Source of the DNA: Sorghum bicolor
Taxonomy: Eukaryota; Streptophyta; Magnoliopsida; Poales; Poaceae
NCBI RefSeq assembly: GCF_000003195.3
Contig: NC_012870.2
Coordinates: 14,376,501 to 14,440,500 of the forward strand
Length of the DNA: 64,000 bases
Reading direction: 5' to 3'
The notes beneath the pieces were generated by a model that was not told the DNA's origin, made no database searches, and saw only the letters and a program-made list of their open reading frames with translations. The translations under genes were made by a program, and so were the position numbers. Positions 34,180 to 46,340 of this stretch are shown piece by piece. Every line of letters starts with the position of its first letter. Within the stretch, counting starts at the first letter, position 1.

Positions 34180-35083
34180 CGGAAAAAGTCTACATAATCC
34201 CTCAAACTATATAGGATGGAATACTTCATCCTCCAGACTATAAAACCAGATATTCTACCCCCTGAACTTTCAAAACCGGTCAAATAACCCCTAGAGTGGT
34301 TTTGTCTTTTTCTTTTTATTATTTTTGCTGAATCTTTGAAAAATCATAATAAATCATAGAAAAATCATAAAATAAAAAATTCAATTTTATTGGATTCTTG
34401 ATGAGTAGATCTACACAGTGAATATATAATAGGGTATACTTTAGCACAAAGTTTTTGCTGTAGATTTAAATCTATGTTTTTCTGTAATTAGTTCGAATAA
34501 TTCATATATGTAGTTCCTATAGTCCAATTGTGGTAAACTTTTTATGATGACCTCAAAATTGTATGTTTGAACTATGGTAAAAATTTCATATGCACTAAAT
34601 TACGTATAACTTAGTTATAGATAAAGTATAGATTTAACAAGAATAAAGCTAAATAAATCTATAACTAAGTTATACGTGATCCAATGGGTATGAAACTTTT
34701 ATCATAGTTCAATCATACAACAATGAGCCCAGCATAAAAATTTTAACACAATTGAACCATAGGAACTATATATATAAATTATTTGAATTAATTACAGAAA
34801 AAACATAGATTTAAATCTACAACAAAAATTTTGTACTAAAGTATACCATATTATATATTCATTGTGTAGATCTACTCATCATAAATCCAACAAAATTGAA
34901 TTTTTTATTTTATGATTTTTCTGTGATTTATTATGATTTTTCAAAGATTCAACAAAAATAAATAAAAAAGAAAAAGACAAAACCACCCTCTAAAACCACT
35001 CAGGGGTAGAATATCTTGTTTTATAGTTTGGAGGATGAAGTATTCCACCCTAGATAATTTGAGGGGTTATGTAGACTTTTTCT
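34180..35083. mobile_element. Mutator-like long-palindrome MITE, copy X
   Basis: Ends gaaaaagtctacataa and inverted gaaaaagtctacataacccc continue as near-complete inverted arms of about 430 bases each (ggattcttgatgagtagatct against agatctactcatcataaatcc). A 9-bp duplication tttgtgaca flanks it (34171-34179, 35084-35092). A 9-bp duplication plus long inverted repeats fits Mutator-like elements. It has no coding frame. Confidence 0.8.
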
Positions 35084-35092
35084 TTTGTGACA

Positions 35093-36337
35093 TATACCCT
35101 CATATGATCTATTCGCAGCAATAAGTACAACGAATACTATACCAAACATAGAAGCCATACTGAATATAACAAATACAGCAAAAACAGAAGTAAATTAACT
35201 TGGAGGCACCATTCTCACTAGTTGACATAGTGAGTTCCTCAAAATCATGCACTTAAAGTTGATTTAGTTAGTAGTTCGTGGCGCAGTCCTTCGTCTTAAT
35301 GCCACCGGGAAGTAGACACTCACTAATAGCCATGAACAGGAGCTGTCAAACGATGAAGTGTGCTCCCTAAAAAACTGATTGCCCACACCAAATTTTAGGA
35401 CATGTAAGAAATGCTCTCAATTCTCTGTTGTTTGATGTACATATACAAATATTTTGATGAAGACTATTAAATTTAACATCCACATAGAACAAAGATTACA
35501 CTTGTTCATAACGGAAGAAATGACTAGGCTTCATAGTGGAACAAATGACTATACCTTGAATTCACACTTTTGTGTGAAAAAAGCTTCACCTAAATTCTTT
35601 ACTGATACTAGGCTGCCAAAAGCATCCCTTTGATTAGAGCATATATGTCAAATTAGGGCCTTTCGTATGTTTGAAACCTTCCAACTACGAGTTGTATATT
35701 CTTTCAGTAACAATATATATATTTACTACATGCCAACTCACCCATACAAGCAACCACTTCATATATGAACTAATAACAAGCATCATTATGACTTAATCAA
35801 CACATATTGTAACATAAATACTAGGTAGAGACTAAGATTTACATGGAAAACCCTTTAGTGGAAATCACATGCGGCTATGAGAAATCTATTATAAGATGAT
35901 GAAGAAATATGATGTGGGAGCCGACAAAGTTATAAGGTTCCAAATCCCCCATAAATCTCACTTTCTATTTGATGGATTTGATGAATCAAAACCTCTCCAT
36001 TCCTCTTCCTATAACTCTCTCTCTTTCTCTCTCTCAAGAACAAACAAGATGAAGAAGAAGCCATATATAGGAAGTTTTCATACTGGTCATGAGAGCTTCA
36101 AAGTATCACCAACATCCCCAATTTTAGCATACAACATGTTGGCAATATTTTGCATAATAAATAAGCTAATTGGCCACCAAACGGTAAATCATGAACTACA
36201 CACCATTATCAGTTTGTCATCACTAACTTTGTCACATCATTGCACACAAAAACTGAATGCACCACAAGAATCTGGTGAAAAATTATTTTAGCACTCTTTA
36301 GTCAGAAAGTTAAGCATGATTCATATATAAAACATTG
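35093..36337 (+). other. No supported gene; array D module at its right end
   Basis: 35093-36090 is AT-rich and unassigned. A 131-codon frame starting at 35896 has low-complexity serine-rich sequence and no domain, so I do not call it a gene. From about 36150 the D module appears (ttggccaccaaacgg, acaccattatcagtttgtc, cacaagaatctggtgaaaa). Confidence 0.4.
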
Positions 36338-36439
36338 TACTCCCTCTATTCTAAATTATAAGTTATTTTTAATTCTTTGGTACATCAAATTTTCTATTTG
36401 TCTAGACATATGTTATGTCTAGGTACATTATCAAATTTG

Positions 36440-38331
36440 AGGAAAAAGTCTACATAACCTCCAAACTATCTATGGTGGAATACTTCATCCCTCAAACTAT
36501 AAAACCGGATAGTCTACACCCTGAACTTTTAAAACCAGTCAAATAACCCCTCGGGTGGTTTTAGAGGGTGGTTTTGTCTTTTTCTTTTTTATTTATTTCT
36601 GCTGAATATTTGAAAAATCATAATAAATCACAAAAAACATAAAATAAAAAATTCAATTTTGTTGGACTCTTGATGAGTAGATCTACACAACGAATATATA
36701 ATGGAAAAAGTCTACATAACCCCCTAAAATATCTAGGGTGGAATACTTTATCCCCCAAACTATAAAACTGGATATTCTACCCCCTGAACTTTTAAAACCG
36801 GTCAATTAACCCCCTCGAGTGGTTTTAGAGGGTGGTTTTGTCATTTTCTTTTTTATTTATTTCCGCTGAATCTTTTAAAAAAATCATAGTAAATCACAGA
36901 AAAATAATAAAATAAACAATTCAATTTTGTTGGATTCTGATGAGTAGATCTGCATAGTGAATATATTATATGATATACTTTAGTACAAAGTTTTTCCTGT
37001 AGCTTTAAATCTATGTTTTTTTAATTAATTCGAATAACTCATATATATAGCTCCTATGGTTCAATTATGGTAAAATTTTTATGGTAGGCTCATTATTGTA
37101 TGATAGTAAAAATTTCATACTTAATAGATCAGGTATAACTTAGTTATAGATAAAGCATAGATTTAACAAGAATAGAGCTAAAAAATCTATAACTAAGTTA
37201 TACGAGATCCAATGAATATGAAACTTTTGCCATAGTTTAAGCATATAATAATGAGCTCACCATAAAAATTTTACTACAATTGAACCATAGGAACTACATA
37301 TATAAATTATTCTTATTAATTATAGAAAAACATAGATTTAAAGCTAAAAAAAAACTTTGTACTAAATTATACTATATTATATATTCATTGTGTAGATCTA
37401 CTCATCAGGATTTCAACAAAATGGATGTTTTCATTTTATGAATTTTCTGTGATTTATTATGATTTTTCAAAGATTCAATAAAAATAAATAAAAAAGAAAA
37501 ATACAAAACCACCCTCTAAAACCACCCTAGGGGATTATTTGATTGGTTTTGAAAGTTCAGGGGGTAGAATATCCGGTTTTGTAGTTTGGAGGATGAAGTA
37601 TTCCACCCTAGATAGTTCGAGGGGTTATGTAGACTTTTTCTAATATATAATATGGTATACTTTGGTACAAAGTTTTTGTTGTAGCTTTAAATCTATATTT
37701 TCTGTAATTAATTCGAATAATTCATATATGTAGTTTCTATGGTCCAATTGTAGTAAAATTTTTATGGTGAGCTCATTATTGTATGCTTGAACTATGGTAA
37801 AAATTTCATACTCATTGGATCACGTATAACTTAGTTATAAATAAAGCATAGATTTAACAAGAATAAAGCTAAATAAATCTATAACTAAGTTATACGTGAT
37901 CCAATGAGTATAAAACTTTTACCATAGTTTAAGAATACAATAATGAGTCCACCATAAAAATTACCACAATTGAACCATAGGAACTACATATATGAATTAT
38001 TCTTATTAATTATAGAAAAACATATATTTAAAGTTACAACAAAAACTTTGTACTAAAGTATACCATACTATATATTCACTGTGTAGATCTACTCATCAGG
38101 AGTCCAATAAAGTTAAATTTTTTATTTTATGATTTTCTGTGATTTATTATGATTTTTTAAAGATTCAGCAAAAATAAATAAAAAATAAAAAGACAAAACC
38201 ACCCTCTAAAACCACTCTAGGGGGTTATTTGAACAGTTTTGAAAGTTCAGGGGTAGAATATTCGATTTTATAGTTTAGGGGATGAAGTATTCCACTCTAG
38301 ATAGTTTGTGGGGTTATGTAGACTTTTTTTC
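36440..38331. mobile_element. Mutator-like MITE, copy Y, middle shell
   Basis: It has the same family ends as copy X (ggaaaaagtctacataac, gttatgtagactttt). Duplication tcaaatttg/tcaaattta flanks it (36431-36439, 38332-38340). It is itself split by copy Z. Confidence 0.8.
36703..37641. mobile_element. Mutator-like MITE, copy Z, inner element
   Basis: A complete family member inserted in the left arm of copy Y, flanked by aatatataat on both sides (36693-36702, 37642-37651). Its inverted arms contain gatccaatgaatatgaaac and ataactaagttatacgagatcc. Confidence 0.85.
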
Positions 38332-38384
38332 TCAAATTTAATGTACCTAAAAAGTCTAACTTATAATTTAGAACAGAGGGAATA

Positions 38385-39328
38385 ACCATTTGGAAAGATA
38401 GCATGTAGAGGTTGGTTTGATTTCATGCCATATTAGCTTGGCACATTATTGGCCTATTAAAAGCATGACTCAACAGTACGCCTGTGTTCGGTAACTGATA
38501 CAATTATAGCAGTATCGAATCAAAACATCTAAAGTTTAACGAAATTGATTTAAAAATATCAATATTTATGGTACCAAATAGGTATCATCAAATTCTCTAT
38601 TGAATATATTTTAATAGTGTATTTATTTTTGTCATAAATATTGATATTTTTATAAATTTGGTTGAACTTCAAATGGTTTCGCTAAGGAGAAAATTAAAAT
38701 ACATATTTTTAGAATGGTGGTAGCAATTATTTTTCTTATTTCATGTATCAGCACAGCTTTTGTTGATGCAACTGACATACTGAAGTAATAAGGGATGGAG
38801 ACTGTCCTAAAGTGTGATAACACATTGGGCATGGCTTATATGTTTTCTTACAAAATAAAATACAATAACTAAATTTGTTTGTTGATTAAAAAATTCAAAT
38901 GTTTTGGTAATTTTAAGTTAGCAAAGGTTTTTCTGCTTGGATGAGGTAAAGATGTATTCAGAAACAATTAAAAGATTATAAGCCAAACTACTATAAAAAA
39001 GAAAAAACTTAATTCAAGGATAATAGGCAATTCTAGTATCGGTTTTCTCTTAAAAACTTTCATATATCTGTTAAATGGCGCTTCATATTCATATTAGCTT
39101 GAAATACAAAGCACCCACGGACCATTGGTGCACGAGAGTCTCAGACCCAAATGGACAAGCTGCAATATATGGAACGTTAACTATTTGATTGTGATAAAAG
39201 CATCTGTACTACATATACTGCAGAGTAAGACACTATATCTTCGTATTCATTTATTTATGGTACAGCAAAGCAAAATGGTACTGCAGAATGTAATGTAACT
39301 TAATAATGAGTATCAATAAGTGTCTCAC
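38385..39328 (+). repeat. Array unit copy 8, D, C and start of A module
   Basis: tttcatgccatattagc and cacattattgg, then tgttgatgcaactgac, gatggagactgtcctaa, aaatggcgcttcatattc and gcacccacggacc. The A-module start (tactgcagaatgtaatgtaac, gtatcaataagtgtctcac) stops at the CACTA-2 border. Confidence 0.7.
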
Positions 39329-39839
39329 CACTACCGGAGACGAGTTTTCTCCCGTCAGCCCAGCTCACTCCCCTCGGCTGTGTGTCAGAGGTGCTAAATC
39401 ATCCCCCACGTGCCTTGTATACCGTCCGGGAAGGTCTCGACTACCGTCACGGGTGCTCGTCCTGGCCAAAACGGTGGCTTCCGCGCGCTTTCCAGGATTA
39501 TTGGCCCACAGAACAGAGAGACAAGAGAAACGAGAGCGCGGGATTTCTGAGAAAAACTTTCCGCTTCGCGCCTTCAGTCCGCGCCGACGGCCGCGCGACG
39601 GCTCCATACATTCCCCAATTTCTCTTCCGCTTCCTATCCACTGCCTGATGCACGGAGCAACGCCACCCTACAGCTCCCCACCGTGAGGTACAGCGCCACC
39701 GTCGGCTGTCCACCACCGCTCGCCCGCCCGCCGTCGGCCGCCCTCAGCCAGCAGAATCATCGCCCTTCACCTAGACCGTAGCCCCTAGCACCGGCGACTC
39801 CAAACCCTAGCAGATGCTTCATCTCACTGGGTTTTCGTG

Positions 39840-40991
39840 ACCTCACAACAGAACAGTCAAAGGCAGCAGCCCTATACATATTAACTAACATCCCTGAAAT
39901 GGATGATTTCTTCAAGTATGCCTTCTATACTTATATGGTTCAAAGTTATTTTTTTATTGATAATTGTACTATAACAATGTCAAATATGCCCTTGTAGAGA
40001 ATTTGATAATGAACAATGGAAGGGTCGCTCACAGCCAAGTGCACGGGATATTAGTAACTTAAGATTAAATGGCTGGAAAGGGACACGTGGCAGAAATAGA
40101 GGCCCCAATTTCTTTGATTGGTTCAAAAACATAGTAATGCCACAACTCAATTTCAGCAAGTTTTTTTCCTATTTAAATCTTAATAAACACTAATAAATGA
40201 AATGTAACTGTTTGCAGTGTGCAATCAGATCAAGTGTTCACAATGTGTTGCGTCAAATTTCATATGGGTTTCGCAAAAGGGTATCCTCCTATGGTTGCTA
40301 TGATGTGAATGGATATAGATTTCGGTCTGAGAAGTATGAGAGTAAGCGGGCAGGATTGGCTACAACCAATAGTGGTGTTTGTGTGACGTGTACTGATGAC
40401 AATGGAAATGCTCTTGAGTATTTTGGTGTTATTGAAGACATCATTAAAATTTCATGGGAAGGCAGGGAACAACTTGATCTAGTTTTATTTTATTGCCGCT
40501 GGTTTGATCCGACCTCTAGGGGTGTTAGGCGAACTGAAAATCTTGGTTTGGTGGAAGTGAAGCATAGCTCCAGGCTTCAAAATTTTGAACCATTTGTGTT
40601 GGCAAGTCAAGTTACACAGGTTTATTATCTGTCATATGCTAGTGATAAACCTAGTTTGATAGACTGGTCGGTAGTGTACCATGTGGCACCAAGAGATCGT
40701 TTGCCTCCAGTCGACATCAAAAATGATTCCATTGAAACTGAAGGGCCAACAGCTGACATCTCATTTTTCCAAGAGGATGGATTGGAAGGCACATTTGTTA
40801 TCGATCTAGGTGACATTGAATTGATTAACACATCAGCCTCAGATGAAATAACTGATCCAAAAGAATTGGAAGAGCTGGAGAGGCAAACTGTTGCTCCACA
40901 GCATGAAGAGATATTAGAAAGTGATGAAGAAGGCGACGAAGATGATGCTGAATCCTATGATGAAGACTTCTACGAAGAAGAGGATTTCTGA
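39840..40991 (+). pseudogene. TNP2 (CACTA transposase) C-terminal remnant with DUF4216-like region
   Basis: Exon-like pieces lie at about 39840-39915 (ALYILTNIPEMDDFF, the end of a DUF4218-type region), 39998-40159 (DNEQWKGRSQPSARD, FFDWFKN) and 40218-40991. GT-AG junctions separate them. The last exon has the DUF4216 hallmarks YFGVIEDIIKISW, LFYCRWFDPTSRG, FVLASQVTQVYYLSY and DWSVVYHVAPRDRLP, and ends in a very acidic tail (EESDEEG-type, about 40 residues). The DDE catalytic domain that should precede it is absent: only about 500 bases lie between the left terminus and the first piece. The element therefore cannot code for its own transposase. Confidence 0.8.
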
Positions 40992-41232
40992 AAATGATTC
41001 TTGTATTTTTGAAATTATTGTAGTAGTGTTTAAGTCTTATTTGTATCCAAATTTGGACTCATGTACCTACTATGTTTCTTACATGTGTGCTGCTATGTAT
41101 CTATGTGTGCAGTTTTTCTTATATGTGTGCTGCTATGTATCTTATGTGTGCTGCTATGTATCTTATGTGTGCAATTTTTGTTTTTCCATTGCTTGTACTA
41201 ACATTCGTTTGTAACATTTTTTGTGCCAGGAG

Positions 41233-43168
41233 ATGCAGACCTTCAATCATCGGACAGAGAGGCGACCAAGGTCAAGTGATGTCACAAATGACGTGGACAG
41301 TCAGCCAAGTGAAGCAAAGAGGATAAGGGGCCGCAATAAACCACATAAGCCTCGCAATGGTCAGATAGCCTTAATACCTGAGGGTGACAAGTATGTGGCC
41401 ACTAATTTTTTTTCCTTAGTGTGGACAATGCAACTGTCAGAACTTTTTAATCCTTTTTTCTCTTAATTAACTTTTCTGATTGAGACAGTCAATTCCGCTA
41501 TGCTAACTACTCAATTGATGATAAAATGAAGAAAGGCCCCATCCTTGGAGTGATTTTAAAGAAAGAATATCCTCCGATCATCAAAGGGACTACTAGAGAT
41601 GGTTGTGAGTTCAAATATCATGCAAACAAATGGTGCCACTATTCGCATATTGTAAGTAATGATGGTCAAACGCCAGATGACCGTGTGAAACAAGAGTTTT
41701 GGGTGAGAACTAAGTTTTTCCATTGTTTTTCTTTCATGTTGCACAGGAAATAAGTTCTGTCCACCACTGTAATGATTGATGGTTGTTTCTTGTGCAGAGC
41801 ATATATTCAGTTCCTGAAGAACTTGAAGATGAAGCAGACCGTGTATTTGAGAAATATGCACACAACTAATGCAAGAATATGATGTACCAAGCTCGTCCAG
41901 ATGCTGTCAAGTACTACTATCGGGAGATCATTAAAAGCCCAAAGTCTGATGCATTTGCATGTTCTAAGTTACTTACTTTTGAAGAGTACATGCAATGCAA
42001 GACTGATTGGTTCACTGATGAATGTTGGGAGTCCCTTTGCAAGTATTGGTGCTCTGCTGAATACTTGAAGAAAAGACAGCTTGGGCAAGATTCTCGGAAA
42101 AAAAATCCTGATGGCGCTCAAAATAGGGGTGGTTCTAGGCCATTAGTTGAGACTCAACAATTTCTAGTAATCTACTTTATCACAATCAATTTCTCTCTGA
42201 ATGGCTGATTATTTATTAGGCATTAACACTAATCACTTCTTTTTATACCTTGAAGGGAGCAAAGTATGGACCTACGAAAGGCACAGTAACAAATGCTTTT
42301 TGCTGCATGAGATCTGGTGTTAAAAATTGTGATGCCAATGGGAATGCTGGGCCTATTCCCGAACAGACAAAGAAACTTGTTGTATGTAGCAAAATTTCTA
42401 TGTACTGGTGTGCTTTCCTATCCTTAATTTCTGGCTAACAACATATTTTATTTTTAGGATGCCTACAACGAGGCATTACAAGAAAAATACCCAGATAACT
42501 GGCAAGAGCAACCCTTTGATGGACATATTGCATACAAGATTGGTGGTGGCTTGGCCCATGGTCGTCTTGCAATGGGAGATGGTGTTGTGAAGAAGGCTAT
42601 GATAATTGATGTTGCTAAGGCAAGTGGGACAAGGCCAGCAACCTCAAGGGCTTTTCAGAATCTGTTGGCAAGATATGAGGAGTCGGTTGCAACCGTTGGT
42701 CAATTAACTCAACAAAACATGGCCTTGGCTCACCAAAATGCTACATTGACTCGAGATGTGAAGCGCAATGGTCGTTTACTTGAGGTACGATTCTATTCTG
42801 GTACACTATCTGTATGCAATGAAGGCCAGAAAATATTGATCATGTTGGTAATTCTTCACTTGCAGCTCATTGTTAGCAAAGTACAGATAGAGATACCACC
42901 TGAACTACTGCAGGAAGAAGAAAATGAGTTGGTGAGATTAAATCTTAAGTGCTGATGCATATTAAGTTATCACATTGTCATACTTTAGATACCACCTAAA
43001 CATGTTTTTGTTATATATATTCTCCTGTCATAATTAATCATTTCCATAATTTATCTGGTCTACATATTCTCATGAACGGTCCATTTTTTTCATTTTGGAT
43101 GTAGGGAGGGGCTCTAGATGGGTCCTCTCATGCCTCAGCCAACCTGGACAACAGCGATGGCCATTGAT
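41233..43168 (+). pseudogene. TNPA-type gene (Transposase_24 family), broken
   Basis: Exons can be traced at 41233-41390, 41489-41702, 41798-42166, about 42257-42380, 42459-42784, 42867-42931 and 43106-43168. The central part has DWFTDECWESLCKYWCSAEY and the GGSRPLVETQQ segment, typical of plant En/Spm Transposase_24 proteins, which bind subterminal repeats. Later exons give GHIAYKIGGGLAHGRLAMGD and a coiled-coil-like end (ARYEESVATVGQLTQQNMAL). The third exon changes frame near 41865-41880, where one frame stops and another opens, suggesting an inactivating indel. The last exon ends in a stop at 43168. Confidence 0.7.
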
Positions 43169-43689
43169 TTGTGTGATGGCAGGAAGCGTTTTTTGGGGCT
43201 GTAGTCTCTTGTTCACCGCACTACAGGATTTGGCAACAACAAGCAAGTTTGAAGGGCATTTTGGTTGTCATGCAACAAAAGTGGATTCTGTTGCCATCCA
43301 AGGCATGGGTGCTAGTTGTGAAGCAGCTGCATAATGTCTATTCGGAGCATGCAGGCTTGCGTAGAAACCGTGGCACAATGCCCCACCAAAGCTACACTTT
43401 TTGGTTGGTTGAGAGAGCAACTAGCTACCAGCAGATTGCCTTCTCAAGATGTAATAGATGTTATGAAACTGCCATTTGAACATGTAGCTGATTGTGTACT
43501 TTAGCTTTGGATTGAGTATTTGTTATGAAAAACTTGAATGATATTCGAAGACCATCAAACTTAATGTTTGAATTACTTGAGTATGGATGAATGGTTCAAT
43601 GACTTTGTTATAATATTGATGCAATTAGTTGCTATTAAATGTATTTTTAATGCCTCGGATAAGCTGTATTTGGGGGAGAATTAATTCCT

Positions 43690-44095
43690 GTCAAAGCCAC
43701 ACCGTCATGAGTGGAAAAAGCTTTCCCTGACGGTTTTGATAGCCGGCAGGGAAGAAAAGCTTTCCCTGACGGTTTAATACCCGGCGGAGAATGTTCAAAA
43801 ATTTCCTGACGGATCCACAACCGACAGGGAAAATTTAAAACCAACCCTGACGGTTCCATGCCTGACAGGAAATATTTCCTGACAGGCTGTCCATGAACCG
43901 TCACGCAGGATCTTCCCTGACAGTTTGGGCCGTCAGGGAAATATCCCTGACGGATAATCGTCAGGGAAAATTCACCTTCCCTGACAGTCCATCCCTGACG
44001 GAACATCCCTGACGGTTCCTGTCACGGAAAGTCATCCCTGACGGTTTCTGCTATTTACCTTGACGGTTCTGGCCGTCACGGAAAAACTTGGCTGG
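43690..44095. repeat. CACTA-2 right subterminal repeats
   Basis: Many copies of ccctgacggtt and aaccgtcaggg occur in both orientations, spaced about 20-35 bases apart. These are the presumed transposase-binding sites. Confidence 0.85.
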
Positions 44096-44102
44096 GGTAG
44101 TG

Positions 44103-44560
44103 CACTGGCATGTTCCACCAACACCACTACACCAGTACCGGTGGTGTTGAGCAACATCTATACATATATATTCCTCCGGTGATCACCGGCGACCAAGAAA
44201 AAGAGATGAAACATCAGCAATATATGTCAGCAAATGTGTCGAGGGGAATAAGGATAGGAGGCACCAGGAAGGCTGGAACAGCTAATAACCTCACTCCTGC
44301 GGCACCAGCATGGGAAGTACGTTGCCGGTGATGAGACAGACCGTCTTGAACGTCACAGAACACTCATGTCACTTCCGGCCACAAGGATTCCTCTCTCTAG
44401 GCTGGAGGCCTGGAGCATCGAGCACCATCGCTGACTGGAGCGATGCAGCTCGCGACGCGAGGAAGACACTGTCCGTCTTGGACTTAACCGTGTTCCATAC
44501 TTCCATAAGCTGCTCCTCCTCAAAATGATGCTGCAAGGTTAGACCCTTATTTTAGGCAAT
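44103..44560 (+). repeat. Array unit copy 8, A and B modules after CACTA-2
   Basis: tggcatgttccaccaacacc, ggtggtgttgagcaac, catatatattcctccggtgatcaccgg, ggaataaggataggaggcac and ggaaggctggaacagctaat continue the unit cut at 39328. It belongs to the same subtype as copy 3. Confidence 0.75.
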
Positions 44561-44854
44561 AGACAATTGTTCAGTGAAACTGTGTTTAGGATGGGAACAG
44601 AAAAGTTTTCATAGTCTGCGTAGTTCTTGTGAAGGACTTATAAAATCTTTTTAATGATTACGGGCAAGGCTTCATTATCATTACTGTGATAATCGACTAG
44701 CACAACACACAACATACAGACTGTGCTCTCCTCCGTGAATTAATTAAGTTGTTAAGGTTGTAATTGTTGTGGTTGGTTTTGCTCCCCATCTTTTGAATAT
44801 ACCTTGTGTTCTCAGTTCTTACCCATTCATGGCTACCTAGGATGTGATTATTAA

Positions 44855-45060
44855 GGGCCTGTTTGGCAGAGCTTCTCTCCGGCTCCGGCTCTGGCTCCTC
44901 CAGAGAAGCTCTACCAAACCGTTTTTCTAGAGAAATCGTTTTTAAGTAAAAAGCAGAGAAGCCGGAGCCGTTTTAGTGAAGCCACAAATTATGGCTTCTC
45001 CAAAAACAGCTCTGATTCTTCTAGAGGAGCTACTCGTGAGGAGCCGTGCCAAACACCCCC
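44855..45060. mobile_element. Tourist-like MITE (gggcctgtttggca)
   Basis: Ends are gggcctgtttggcagagc and, inverted, gggggtgtttggcac, with TAA on both sides (44852-44854, 45061-45063). The interior has long inverted stretches around agaagccggagcc. The related sequence at 21840-21880 (ggatgtgtttactaataagg) is an empty site. Confidence 0.88.
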
Positions 45061-45063
45061 TAA

Positions 45064-45929
45064 TAACGAAAATTCTACGCATGCATGTTGGATGAATGCG
45101 ACAAAATACTTCGTGGTCAATGGAAGATGAGCATCAACTTATAAGCTGCTTGAAAAGGTTAATTTATTCTTGGAGAGTGTCTTTCCAACTAAATACTGTT
45201 GTAGTCCTTTTCTTGATCAATAATAATGTGCATCGTGTGCTATTAAAAAAATACTGCAAATGTGGAGGGACTAATATTTCAAGAAAAGATGAATTTGCCA
45301 CAAGCATCTGGTGCAAAATATCTCAGCACTTTTTAGCTAGTCACTTGTGTATGGTACAAATTAAGCAAGATTCATATATAAATAATTGTTGTTACCATTT
45401 TGAAGGATGATAAGTAGAGGTTGAATTTCATGCCATATCAGTCTGTGGCATTACTGGCATACTAAGCATGACTCAACAGGCACTAATTGCTTTTCTTTTA
45501 CTCCTTGTATCAGCACAGTTTTACTGATGCAAGTTATGACAGACTGAAGAAATAAAGGATGGAAACCACCCTAAATCAGAGGATAACACATTGGCATATA
45601 TGTTTATTACAATTAACTAAATTTTGTTGATTAAATAATTCCGAAGTTTTGGTTATTTTAAATTAACAAGGATTTCCTGCTTGGATAAAAGTAAAGATTT
45701 AGTTGAAAGCTGTTAGAAACAAGAACTATTCTAAAAAGAAAAAAAGGTTAATTTGTGGATAATATGGAATTTCATTCCTACTCTTAAACCCTTCAGTTTT
45801 AAAGATAGCGACAACTTTTGAATGATGCTTCACATTGACATTAGCTGAAATATAAGCACTCATGGTGAGAGAGGGAGACTAAATGGACAAGCTTCACTAC
45901 AAGGAATCTTATCAATCTGATCGTGATAA
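45064..45929 (+). repeat. Array D and C modules
   Basis: aaaattctacgcatgcatg, gtcaatggaagatgagcatcaac, the D landmark gcatctggtgcaaaatatctc, then C (gatgcaagttatgacagactg, aacaaggatttcctgcttgg, gcactcatggtgagag). It serves as an empty site for the nest at 36.3 kb. Confidence 0.7.
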
Positions 45930-46340
45930 AAAGCAATTGTCCTATATGTATGATAAATTAAGACATTTTGATTTATTTATTTATGGCAGAATGAATGATG
46001 TTGCAGATTGTAACGTGCCTGAATGAATTCCAATAAGTGGCTCACTCGCATATGCAACCAACACCACTGATGTCTGAGCAACATGGTGTGTATATATACA
46101 TGTGCGGTGATCACTATCGACCAAGAGATAGATAGAAATAGAAAAGCACGACTGATTTCATCCATGAGATTGTGTACATGAGCAGAAGGCAGTCCTTAAA
46201 GGAAATGGGAATAGGAATCAAAGGCACCGGGAATGCAGCAATGAGTCCCGCAGCTTGCTCCTGCGAGTGATCGGCCAGGACTTTCTTAGTAGAAAGGTAC
46301 AAAAGGTATGTGCCAACTAGAAGCACTTTTTGTTCAAGCA
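45930..46340 (+). repeat. Array unit copy 9 (A module)
   Basis: gtcctatatgtatgataaat, tgcagattgtaacgtgcc, gtgtgtatatatacatgtgc, ggtgatcactatcgacc, agcagaaggcagtcc and ggaataggaatcaaaggcacc follow the usual order without interruption. Confidence 0.8.

Larger units (their letters stand above)
36340..38382. mobile_element. Stowaway-like MITE, outer shell of a triple nest
   Basis: The left end is ctccctctattctaaattataag and the inverted right end ttccctctgttctaaattataag, with TA on both sides (36338-36339, 38383-38384). Only about 150 bases belong to this element; the rest is inserted. The array copy at 45370-45410 has the unoccupied site. Confidence 0.85.
39329..44102 (+). mobile_element. CACTA-2: deleted autonomous-type CACTA element, 4.77 kb
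   Basis: The left end is cactaccggagacgag and the right end, inverted, cactaccccagccaag; the exact CAC duplication is at 39326-39328 and 44103-44105. The right subterminal region (43690-44095) holds more than ten copies of ccctgacggtt or its complement. It carries the tail of TNP2 and a TNPA-type gene in the usual En/Spm order. The array is continuous across it, which confirms the borders. Confidence 0.93.

Noticed and set aside
35896..36291. 131-codon plus-strand ORF
   Set aside because: Low-complexity serine-rich product, no domain, and its right part is the array D module, which is not open in sister copies.
41233..43168. TNPA region as an intact host gene
   Set aside because: It lies between matching CACTA ends with a CAC duplication, has Transposase_24 features and a frame break near 41870.
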